A DNA stretch of 10,081 bases from contig JAIFNE010000183.1 in NCBI GenBank assembly GCA_020047875.1, positions 1-10,081 on the forward strand, read 5' to 3'. Made by a program: the position numbers and the translations under genes. A model generated the notes under the pieces. It saw only the letters and a program-made list of their open reading frames with translations, had not been told where the DNA came from and searched no databases. Below, in pieces: positions 1 to 5,136 of the stretch. The DNA comes from Hydrogenophaga sp. (GTDB lineage: Bacteria; Pseudomonadota; Gammaproteobacteria; Burkholderiales; Burkholderiaceae_C). Within the stretch, counting starts at the first letter, position 1. Each line of letters begins with the position of its first letter.

Positions 1-288
1 CCGGTCGAATCGGTGGACATCGGCGGGCGCTTCCGCTTCAAGGCCGTCATGGTCGGCGCGGGCCAGCAGGTGGCCTACATCAAGCTTTACAGCTACTTTG
101 AAACCCCCCAGCAGCCGGTGTTGATTCATATCGCCAAATTCCTGCCCCCCTTCGCTACCCGACCCACCACCGCCCCAGCCGAACACGACCCGCGCGGCAC
201 CAACCTCACCGGCATGCAATACCTGTACGCCGGGCCTGTTGAGCGCGAACTGCAGTACCAGTGTTTCTTGCAAAACGCGCAACCATGA
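1..288 (+). CDS. C-terminal part of an uncharacterised protein (5' end outside window)
   Basis: The frame is open from the first base of the window to the TGA at 286-288, giving about 95 residues of a C-terminus. I do not recognise the family. Visible content is a beta-strand-like, aromatic-rich stretch (KLYSYFETP, VLIHIAKFLPPF), then a Pro/Thr linker, then a conserved-looking end (GMQYLYAGPVERELQYQCFL). No transmembrane segment is present in this part. The stop overlaps the ATG of the next gene (ATGA at 285-288), so the two are probably translated together and the protein may share a pathway with the CapA-type enzyme; that link is inferred from overlap only. Codon use matches the neighbouring real genes. 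An internal ATG exists, but the open frame extends to the window edge, so the gene almost certainly begins upstream. Confidence 0.6.
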   Translation, partial: PVESVDIGGRFRFKAVMVGAGQQVAYIKLYSYFETPQQPVLIHIAKFLPPFATRPTTAPAEHDPRGTNLTGMQYLYAGPVERELQYQCFLQNAQP

Positions 289-1277
289 ACCGATTGCAGA
301 TCGCTACCCGGCGCGCCATCATCGCCGTCGCCCTCGTCAGCGCCGCGCCCTGGGCCTTTGCCGCAGACACCGTCCGGCTGCTGTTTGCCGGCGACGTGGT
401 GCTCGACGACACAGCCGGCGCCATGATCGCGCGCGGTGAAGACCCCTTCAAGGGCTTTGCGCCTTTGTTTGCTCAGGGCGATATTCGCCTGGCCAACCTG
501 GAGTGCGTGGTCGCCACCACCGGCAGCGCGGGCGACAAAAACTACACCTTCCGCGCCCACCCCCGCGTGCTGCCGGTGCTTAAGCGCCACTTCGACGCCC
601 TGGCGCTGGCCAACAACCACTCGGGCGACTACGGCCGCGAGGCCTTTGCCGAAATGCTGGGTTTGCTCCAGGGCGCGGGCATCGCCCAGTTTGGCGGCGG
701 CCATAGCCTGAGTGAGGCCCACACGCCGCTCATCGTGGAGCGCAAGGGGCTGCGCATCGCCCTGCTGAGCTACAACGAGTTCATGCCGCGCAGTTTTGAA
801 GCCGACAGCCACGCGCCCGGCATCGCCTGGAGCGAAGACGAGCGGGTGGTGGCCGACATCCGCGCCGCCCGCACCGTGCACCGCGCCGACCTGGTCATCC
901 CCGTCATGCACTGGGGCTGGGAAAACGAACCGCTGGCCAACGCCCGCCAGCGCCAGCTGGCACGCACACTGGTGGCAGCCGGCGCCGACGCCGTGATCGG
1001 CGGCCATCCCCATGTGCGCCAAGACATCGAAATCATCAACGGCAAACCGGTGATTTACAGCGTGGGCAATTTCGTCATGAAAGAGTCTGACAACGCCGAG
1101 CAGCGACTCGGCTGGGTGCTGGAGCTGAACCTGGACAAATCTGGCGTTCGCACCTGGCGCACTCACACCGCCAGCCTCGACCTTGAGGGCATTCCCACAC
1201 CCCAAGCCATCCCCAGCCCCTGCGGCCGCCGCGGCCAAAACACACCGCAGAGCTGCGAACCCGGACAACAGCCGTGA
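285..1277 (+). CDS. CapA family (PGA_cap) metallophosphatase-like protein, exported
   Basis: This 330-residue protein belongs to the CapA/PgsA group (PGA_cap domain), a calcineurin-like metallophosphoesterase fold first named for poly-gamma-glutamate capsule synthesis. Residues 1-26 form a signal peptide (basic MNRLQIATRR, hydrophobic core, AFA-AD cleavage), so it acts in the periplasm or outside. Ordered family motifs are FAGDVVLDD near the mature N-terminus, NLECVV, ALANNHSGDYG, VIPVMHWGWENEP, VIGGHPHVRQ and PVIYSVGNF; their Asp, Glu, Asn and His residues are those expected at a metal site. The Pro-rich last 25 residues look dispensable. The ATG at 285 overlaps the preceding stop and gives a clean signal peptide; a GTG at 261 would add eight residues and spoil it. 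No strong Shine-Dalgarno is visible, consistent with coupling. No other capsule genes (capB, capC) are in the window, so poly-gamma-glutamate synthesis is not supported; many proteobacterial members are orphans of unknown substrate. Confidence 0.88.
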   Translation: MNRLQIATRRAIIAVALVSAAPWAFAADTVRLLFAGDVVLDDTAGAMIARGEDPFKGFAPLFAQGDIRLANLECVVATTGSAGDKNYTFRAHPRVLPVLKRHFDALALANNHSGDYGREAFAEMLGLLQGAGIAQFGGGHSLSEAHTPLIVERKGLRIALLSYNEFMPRSFEADSHAPGIAWSEDERVVADIRAARTVHRADLVIPVMHWGWENEPLANARQRQLARTLVAAGADAVIGGHPHVRQDIEIINGKPVIYSVGNFVMKESDNAEQRLGWVLELNLDKSGVRTWRTHTASLDLEGIPTPQAIPSPCGRRGQNTPQSCEPGQQP

Positions 1278-1324
1278 CAGCCGCAGCGCCCCGCTGGGAT
1301 TGACCCACTCAACAGGAGACTTTC

Positions 1325-1756
1325 GTGCCCATCACCAAAACATCCCGCCAGCTGGTGGACGAAGCCACCGCGCAGATCACCACCTACACCGTGGCGCAGG
1401 TGCGCGAGCGGCTCGGCGCCGACCCGAGTTTGCAGGTGGTAGACATTCGCGATGTGCGCGAGCTGGAGCGCGAAGGCACGGTGCCCGGCGCCTTGCATGC
1501 CCCACGCGGCATGCTGGAATTCTGGGTGGACCCGGAGTCGCCGTACTACAAGCCCGTGTTCGGTGACGAGAGCAAGGAGTTCGTGCTGTTTTGTGGCGCG
1601 GGCTGGCGCAGCGCGTTGGCCACCCAGGCGCTCAAAGGCATGGGCATGACCAACGTGGCCCACATCGACGGCGGCTTTGCCGAATGGCTCCAGCAAGGCG
1701 CGCCCACCGAAACGCTGGAGGCGCACAAGGCGCGCAGCAAGGCGGCTCGCGGGTGA
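1325..1756 (+). CDS. Rhodanese-like domain protein (sulfurtransferase)
   Basis: This 143-residue, single-domain rhodanese is probably cytoplasmic because no signal peptide is seen. Residues 21-126 cover the domain. VVDIRDVRELEREGTVPGALHAP (about 38-60) is the CH2-A/CH2-B-type region, and the active-site loop is C90-G-A-G-W-R95, with Cys90 the presumed persulfide carrier, followed by SALATQALKGMG and the HIDGGFAEW helix. The C-terminal tail is lysine/arginine-rich. Members move sulfane sulfur between donors and acceptors; the partner cannot be read from sequence. The start is GTG at 1325, chosen because AGGAG at 1314-1318 sits six bases upstream. The stop TGA (1754-1756) overlaps the GTG start of the YchJ-family gene, so the two are co-translated. 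The 47-base gap from the CapA-type gene suggests the same transcript. Confidence 0.9.
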   Translation: MPITKTSRQLVDEATAQITTYTVAQVRERLGADPSLQVVDIRDVRELEREGTVPGALHAPRGMLEFWVDPESPYYKPVFGDESKEFVLFCGAGWRSALATQALKGMGMTNVAHIDGGFAEWLQQGAPTETLEAHKARSKAARG

Positions 1757-2104
1757 CGCAGCCATGCCCTTGCGGGCGTCTGGACGCCCGCGGAAAACCC
1801 TGCGTGCTCAGCGCCTGCTGCGGCCGCTTTCTGGACCACGACACCCACGCGCCCGACGCCGAAAGCCTCATGCGTTCGCGTTACAGCGCGTTTGTGCTGG
1901 GCCGCTTGGAGTACCTCAACGCCAGCTGGCACGCCAGCACCCGGCCCACCGCCTTGGCCCTGGAGCCTGGCGTGAAATGGCTCGGGCTTGAGGTGAAAAA
2001 CCACCGCGCCGCGGATGCTGACCATGCCGAAGTGGAGTTCGTGGCGCGCTCGCGCGTTGCCGGGCGCGGCCAGCTGGTGGTACGTGGACGGAGACCTGAA
2101 GTGA
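1753..2104 (+). pseudogene. ychJ: YchJ family (UPF0225) gene with internal deletion/frameshift
   Basis: From GTG 1753 the product begins with the zinc-type motif CPCG (C5, C7) and later CCGRF (C22, C23), followed by the YchJ signatures LMRSRYSAFVLG, ASWHASTRPTAL, VKWLGLEV and AEVEFVARSRVAGRG. A YchJ protein should then continue with a stretch like LHExSRFVRE and end in W-[WFY]-Y-V-D-G-D. The stretch is absent, and the ending SWWYVDGDLK followed by TGA is found at 2072-2104 but one frame off. The simplest reading is loss of about 40-50 bases (a number equal to 2 modulo 3) near 2068-2075. The ancestral TGA at 2102-2104 overlaps the HAD gene's GTG (2101) in the same manner as the gene pair upstream. 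As it stands the upstream frame reads through to 2760, making a 335-residue YchJ-HAD fusion. Recent decay, a real fusion or an assembly gap are all possible. The function of YchJ proteins is not established. Confidence 0.75.
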
Positions 2105-2760
2105 CCACAAGCTTTGATGCCGTGCTGTTCGATTGCGACGGCGTGCTGGTCGACAGCGAGCCCATCACCAATGGCGTGCTGCGCGAGGTGCTCAACGAAT
2201 CGGGCTGGGCCATCGGCCAGGCCGAATGCATGAAGATCTTCATTGGCAAAGCGGTGCGCGATGAGCGCGCGCGCATCGAGCGCGAAACCGGGCAGCCGCT
2301 CACCGAAGACTGGATGCGCGCCTTCTACGCCCGGCGCGACCAGCGCCTGCGCGCCGAGCTTCGCGCCATGGACGGCGCGCTGCAAGCCGTGGCGGCCGCC
2401 CACCGCCACACCGCTGGCCGCATCGCCTGCGCCTCCGGCGCCGACCGCCCCAAGGTCGTGATGCAGATCGACATGGCCGGCATGGCGCCGTACTTTGGCG
2501 ACCGCATCTTCAGCGGCCACGACCTGCCGCGCTCCAAGCCGCACCCCGATGTTTACCTGGCCGCCGCCGCCCATGTGGACGTGCACCCGTCGCGCTGCCT
2601 CGTGATTGAAGACACGGCCACCGGTGCCCAAGCCGGTCTCGCCGCCGGCGCCACGGTGTGGGGTTACTGCCCTGCCGGGCATGGGCAGGCGTTTGCGGGC
2701 TTGGCGGTGGCCCGGGTCTTTCGGCACATGGATGAACTGGCGGCGGCGCTGGGGCAGTGA
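2101..2760 (+). CDS. HAD superfamily hydrolase (subfamily IA, phosphatase-like)
   Basis: This 219-residue cytoplasmic phosphatase of the beta-phosphoglucomutase/phosphoglycolate-phosphatase-like HAD IA group shows all four motifs. Motif I is FDCDGVLVDSE with nucleophile Asp11 and acid/base Asp13, motif II is CASGADRPKV (Ser112), motif III is Lys146 in SKPHPDVY, and motif IV is IEDTATG (Glu170-Asp171). A helical C1 cap fills about residues 20-95. The D-C-D-G-V-L-V-D-S-E-P opening and D-T-x-T-G resemble YieH-type 6-phosphogluconate phosphatases, but the substrate cannot be fixed from sequence. The start is GTG 2101: GGAG at 2090-2093 gives a seven-base spacer, and the start overlaps the old ychJ stop. 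The same frame is open upstream because the ychJ lesion removed that stop, so an automated call may report a longer fused protein from 1753. The gene ends the plus-strand run. Confidence 0.88.
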   Translation: MTTSFDAVLFDCDGVLVDSEPITNGVLREVLNESGWAIGQAECMKIFIGKAVRDERARIERETGQPLTEDWMRAFYARRDQRLRAELRAMDGALQAVAAAHRHTAGRIACASGADRPKVVMQIDMAGMAPYFGDRIFSGHDLPRSKPHPDVYLAAAAHVDVHPSRCLVIEDTATGAQAGLAAGATVWGYCPAGHGQAFAGLAVARVFRHMDELAAALGQ

Positions 2761-2775
2761 CCGCAAAACGCTCTA

Positions 2776-2940
2776 GCAGGCTGCGCGGCAGAAGAATCGT
2801 TGGCTGCAGACCGCCCGCAGCGGTCCACTTTTCACCGCCTTCTTGCCCCGTGTAGCCGGGCTATGGGGCTGCAAAGTCGGCAAAAACTGGCCTCGCTGGG
2901 GGCTGTTTTCGCTTTCAACGCCTTCTGCCGCGCAGGCTCC
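2776..2940. repeat. Possible MITE-like / palindromic intergenic repeat with inverted ends
   Basis: The space between the HAD gene and the convergent STY0301-like gene is non-coding and has matching inverted ends. CTGCGCGGCAGAA at 2781-2793 is the exact reverse complement of TTCTGCCGCGCAG at 2923-2935, and the match extends imperfectly on both sides (for example CAACG at 2916-2920 against CGTTG at 2798-2802). Inside are smaller self-complementary pieces, including ACCGCCCGCAGCGGT near 2810 and an imperfect stem joining the AAAACTGGCC region (about 2883) to GGCTGTTTTCGC (about 2901-2912). No open frame here looks coding. The structure fits a small non-autonomous repeat or a REP-like dispersed element; it could also act as a transcription barrier between convergent genes. 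No target-site duplication was found by eye, so mobility is inference. Confidence 0.5.
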
Positions 2941-2947
2941 TGGCGCA

Positions 2948-3388
2948 TCACCTTTCGCCACACACGAACCGCGAAACCTTGACGCTTCCCGGCTTGACCC
3001 CCTCAAGCATTCGACACGATGTCACCGTTGCCGGAAGCGCTCGAACCAGTTGCACCGAGCTGCCTCCATAGAAGCAACCCACCCAGGTTTCTCCGTCAAG
3101 CGTCCAGGTGGATTCCCTCAAGTCTGCCGTGACCGCTCGATCGTTATGCGGAGCCAACGAAGCCTCGTCACGCGGATGGCCCGAATACAGGCTGATGGCA
3201 GACAGCTCCCCGGAGGCCAACCCGGCCAGGTCTGGATGGCCCACCTTTGAGCGGAAAGGCTGCCACGGTGCACTGCCGGAAGATGCGACGCCTGACACCT
3301 CGGCCGGGCATGCAACCGCGATCTCGCCCGAGTACGCGAAGGTGTGCGCAGACAGCATGATTGCGCAAAAATATAGGGCGAACGGCAT
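2948..3388 (-). CDS. STY0301 family-like small exported protein
   Basis: This 146-residue protein starts with a hydrophobic signal-like segment (MPFALYFCAIMLSAHTFAYS), with likely cleavage just before or after GEIAVACP. The mature part carries the pattern I associate with STY0301-type proteins: CPAEV after the signal, an ISLYSGHP-DEASLAP middle, TWTL--ETWVGCFYGG, then VQLVRALPATVTSC and a terminal VSRFVC. Four cysteines (27, 105, 125, 143) could form two disulfides in the periplasm. The function of the family is unknown to me. The ATG at 3386-3388 gives the best signal peptide, but no clear Shine-Dalgarno precedes it; a 7-bp hairpin (3400-3418) lies in the leader instead. The gene is convergent with the HAD gene, and the repeat at 2776-2940 ends just past its stop. 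Codon GC is lower than in neighbouring operons, compatible with acquired DNA. Confidence 0.7.
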   Translation of the reverse strand: MPFALYFCAIMLSAHTFAYSGEIAVACPAEVSGVASSGSAPWQPFRSKVGHPDLAGLASGELSAISLYSGHPRDEASLAPHNDRAVTADLRESTWTLDGETWVGCFYGGSSVQLVRALPATVTSCRMLEGVKPGSVKVSRFVCGER

Positions 3389-3399
3389 GGGAAGTTTCT

Positions 3400-3418
3400 A
3401 CAGCGGGTTAGCCGCTGT
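3400..3418. promoter_or_regulatory. Hairpin in leader of the STY0301-like gene
   Basis: ACAGCGG (3400-3406) pairs exactly with CCGCTGT (3412-3418) around a five-base loop, ending 11 bases upstream of the minus-strand start codon at 3388. It would lie in the 5' leader of that mRNA. The same core words recur at 3514-3527 as CCGCTG-CA-CAGCGG. The role is unknown; control of translation is a guess. Confidence 0.3.
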
Positions 3419-3527
3419 CGCGCGCGCCAGAGGCGGGACTCCGGTAACTCAAACGAAAGGTTTATGGAGTCATGATCTATTGAGACCTGAGCCCACTTTT
3501 CTATCGAATTCAGCCGCTGCACAGCGG

Positions 3528-4490
3528 TCATCTGGATGAAGGGCTAGGCGCGTGCCCCGGTTCACGCGCCGACTTTTGAGGACCACGGCCATGAACCTTA
3601 CCCCGCACGAACGGCGCGTGATCGACGAACACCAGGACCTGACCGAGAAGCTGAACAAGCTGCGCGCGTTCTTTGACACGCCGACCTTTAGCCTCTTCAC
3701 TGAAGCCGAGCAAATGCGCATGCGCGCGCAAGCCGTGTTCATGGACGGGTACCAGAACATGTTGCGCGAGCGCATCAGCGCCTTCACGACTGCTCAAGCT
3801 ACCAGGCAGGGCGAGGATGAATCGCCGACCTGAAATCGCCTGGCGTTCGAGCCAGGCGGGCGACAGCGGTAGCACGCCATGCCCGGGCTTCAGTCGAAGG
3901 GCGCCCACAGGCATCATCGCTGGGCTGCCAGACAGGGCGACTGGAACGACGGGCACGCCGGCGCGGATCGCAACCAGGCATCCACCCCGCTTGAAGTGGC
4001 CAACATGGCCGTCTCGGCTCAGGCGACCTTCGCCGCCCATCGCCAACTTGGCACCCTGCGCCACGCGCTGTGTGACGGCGTTGAGCATGCGCTCTGCTGC
4101 GGATCGATCTCCGCGTTGAAAAACCACGATGCCTGCCTTGCTGAAGGCTTCTCGGGACCACGGGAACTTGGCAAACACCTCGGCCTCCACACTGGCATTG
4201 GCGTGTTCATAGACGTAGCGGTTCAGGAGCACGAGGTCGAGCAACGACGCCTCCTTGTAGACAAGGACACATCCTCCCGCAGGAACGTGATGCTCGCCCT
4301 CAATGAGAACGTCCGCGCCAGCAATGGCCAATGCCCGATCGCCGTGCAATCGGTGGACGCCCCGTGCGGCGTCTGGGCCGTCCTTCGCCCAAACTTGAAG
4401 GTGGCGGCGATTCACCAGGGGCAACAGCGCGAAGTGGCTGAACAGGAAGTGAGCGCCGCGCGCCGCTTCGGACAAAGCCTGGATCGCCAT
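3528..4490 (-). CDS. PlsC-like lysophospholipid acyltransferase, catalytic His missing, 3' end doubtful
   Basis: The 320-residue frame carries the PlsC/LPLAT acyltransferase pattern over about residues 55-190: GADVLIEGEHHVPAGGCVLVY, then the block I position, FAKFPWSREAFSKAGIVVFQRGDRSAAERM (block II), GGEGRLSRDGHVGHFKRGG (block III) and AGVPVVPVALSG (block IV). Members acylate lysophospholipids at the inner membrane. Block I normally reads N-H-x-x-x-x-D; here it is K79-E80-A-S-L-L-D85, so His is replaced by Glu while Asp is kept. Block III lacks the usual F-P before E-G. Start: ATG 4490 has AGGAG eight bases upstream; a longer start at 4544 has none. After about residue 205 the resemblance fades, and from residue 220 onward the frame is exactly antisense to the small gene at 3591-3833, so the last 100 residues are probably not original. 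The gene is likely truncated, divergent or a decaying pseudogene. Confidence 0.6.
   Translation of the reverse strand: MAIQALSEAARGAHFLFSHFALLPLVNRRHLQVWAKDGPDAARGVHRLHGDRALAIAGADVLIEGEHHVPAGGCVLVYKEASLLDLVLLNRYVYEHANASVEAEVFAKFPWSREAFSKAGIVVFQRGDRSAAERMLNAVTQRVAQGAKLAMGGEGRLSRDGHVGHFKRGGCLVAIRAGVPVVPVALSGSPAMMPVGALRLKPGHGVLPLSPAWLERQAISGRRFILALPGSLSSREGADALAQHVLVPVHEHGLRAHAHLLGFSEEAKGRRVKERAQLVQLLGQVLVFVDHAPFVRGKVHGRGPQKSAREPGHAPSPSSR
3547..3570. other. Perfect 8-bp stem-loop upstream of the phage-like small gene
   Basis: GGCGCGTG (3547-3554) and CACGCGCC (3563-3570) are exact reverse complements separated by eight bases. On the plus strand the stem is followed by GACTTTTGAG, so it resembles a weak intrinsic terminator, but no plus-strand gene ends just before it. 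It lies 20 bases before the ATG of the small gene at 3591, so it may be a leader structure, or a boundary of an inserted segment together with the stem at 3837-3858. Confidence 0.4.
3591..3833 (+). CDS. Small crAss001_48-related-like protein (phage-associated family)
   Basis: This 80-residue acidic/basic helical protein has no signal or membrane segment. It follows the pattern of small phage and prophage proteins annotated 'crAss001_48 related': an opening ERRVIDEHQDLTEKLNKLRAFF, a short P-x-F segment (TPTFSLFTEAEQMRMRAQA), then MDGYQNMLRERISAF and a loose polar tail. Such proteins are common in prophages and mobile regions, and their function is unknown to me. ATG 3591 is chosen because TGAGGA at 3577-3582 provides a ribosome binding site eight bases upstream and the product begins exactly at the family-like N-terminus. 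The gene sits between two perfect stem-loops, and the whole coding region lies antisense to the dubious tail of the minus-strand acyltransferase frame. No other phage genes are visible, so it may be a lone cargo gene. Confidence 0.68.
   Translation: MNLTPHERRVIDEHQDLTEKLNKLRAFFDTPTFSLFTEAEQMRMRAQAVFMDGYQNMLRERISAFTTAQATRQGEDESPT
3837..3858. terminator. Stem-loop directly after the phage-like small gene
   Basis: CGCCTGGC (3837-3844) and GCCAGGCG (3851-3858) pair perfectly around the loop GTTCGA, beginning three bases after the stop codon at 3833. Position and strength suit a transcript-end hairpin for the plus-strand gene, but no T-run follows, so it may stabilise an mRNA end rather than terminate alone. 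On the minus strand it lies inside the acyltransferase frame near residues 212-218, where that frame loses family resemblance. Confidence 0.4.
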
Positions 4491-4529
4491 AGCGGAGCTC
4501 CTAAAGCTCAATTGCATTTGGGAAGGTCT

Positions 4530-4750
4530 GTGACCATTGCCCAACTTGACATCGACTTCGCCAAGAACGTCGCCGGATCAAGGTCTGTGGGTAGCCTGCC
4601 GGGTTTGGACGGCGCAGCAAGCGGGCGGATTTCGATCGTTGTGCCGTCGCGATGGGCGGCGCTGCGCACTGCCCGGAATGGTTTCTGCGCGAAGTTCGCG
4701 CCGCCGGGGCAGCGTTTCGCGGCGCTCAACCGGGGTTCCGTCGCAGGCCG
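4530..4750 (+). pseudogene. Degenerate IS110-family transposase N-terminal fragment
   Basis: Two short pieces in different frames resemble the start of IS110-type (DEDD) transposases. From GTG 4530 the reading VTIAQLDIDFAKNV matches the family opening T-I-x-x-x-G-I-D-L-A-K-N-V that carries the first catalytic Asp. In another frame, about 4622-4740, RCAVAMGGAAHCPEWFLREV followed by RAAGAAFRGAQP resembles the C-V-I-x-M-E-A-C-G-G-A-H-x-W ... L-G-H-x-V-R-L block that carries the catalytic Glu, here lost. The intervening residues and everything downstream are missing, so nothing functional can be made. This accounts for most of the 317-base gap between the acyltransferase start and the 2TM gene. 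The identification rests on short motif resemblance by eye. Confidence 0.45.
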
Positions 4751-4807
4751 CTGTGTGTGTGCGGGGCGGCTCGCCATGATCAATGCCTCACATCCGAGGA
4801 ACCCAAC

Positions 4808-5092
4808 ATGCACCCCAACGCACAGCACCTGCCCCCCGAACTCGAGCGCTTGGCCCACCGCCGCGCCAAGGCCAAAATCGGTTTTGGGATCCACACGCTT
4901 GTCTACGCGGCGGTCATCACCGGTCTGGGTCTGCTCGCCCTCAGCCAGGGCCGGGCTTGGGCGCTGTGGCCAGCGGCCGGCTGGGGCTTTGGCTTGCTGA
5001 TGCATGGCCTGGGCGTGTTCGGCTTCGGGTCGGGCAGCGCCTGGCAGGAGCGTTTGGTCGAGCGCGAGCGCGAAGCGCTGCGCCTGCGCTGA
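4808..5092 (+). CDS. 2TM domain-containing membrane protein
   Basis: This 94-residue protein has the 2TM-domain layout. A polar N-terminus with a basic amphipathic turn (ELERLAHRRAKAKIGFGIH) leads to a first membrane helix (about residues 29-46, HTLVYAAVITGLGLLALS), a short loop (QGRAWALW), a second helix (about 54-73, AAGWGFGLLMHGLGVFGFG) and a charged, helical tail (WQERLVEREREALRLR) on the cytoplasmic side. The 2TM domain is found alone or attached to sensor histidine kinases; the kinase encoded two genes downstream makes a sensing or scaffolding role plausible, by inference. ATG 4808 is preceded by GAGGAA at 4796-4801. An upstream in-frame ATG (4652) is rejected because it runs through the IS110-like debris. 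This is the first gene of the operon; the next starts 44 bases after its stop. Confidence 0.82.
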   Translation: MHPNAQHLPPELERLAHRRAKAKIGFGIHTLVYAAVITGLGLLALSQGRAWALWPAAGWGFGLLMHGLGVFGFGSGSAWQERLVEREREALRLR

Positions 5093-5136
5093 GTGGCTTT
5101 CGAGCCCGTTCGAGCCATGCAGTCATGGAGCTCACC

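Noticed and set aside
126..1268. Minus-strand open frame (380 codons) opposite the CapA-type gene
   Set aside because: Its composition is typical of an antisense shadow (Val, His, Ala, Gly runs), and the plus strand has a signal peptide and all the metallophosphatase motifs.
1546..2766. Long minus-strand open frame (406 codons) opposite the rhodanese, YchJ and HAD genes
   Set aside because: It is a GC-driven antisense frame. The plus-strand genes carry clear motifs in order, while this frame has none.
3108..3539. Plus-strand open frame (143 codons) opposite the STY0301-like gene
   Set aside because: The minus-strand frame has a signal peptide, paired cysteines and family-like motifs; this one has none and no ribosome binding site.
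3389..3590. Possible integron attC-like site near the small genes, suggested by GGTTAGCC and nearby stems
   Set aside because: No GTTRRRY/RYYYAAC core pair with proper spacing could be found, and there is no integrase in the window.
3879..5000. Plus-strand open frame (373 codons) across the acyltransferase and IS110 fragment
   Set aside because: Most of it is antisense to the PlsC-like gene, and only the short IDFAKNV piece near 4530 looks meaningful. It is not a single gene.
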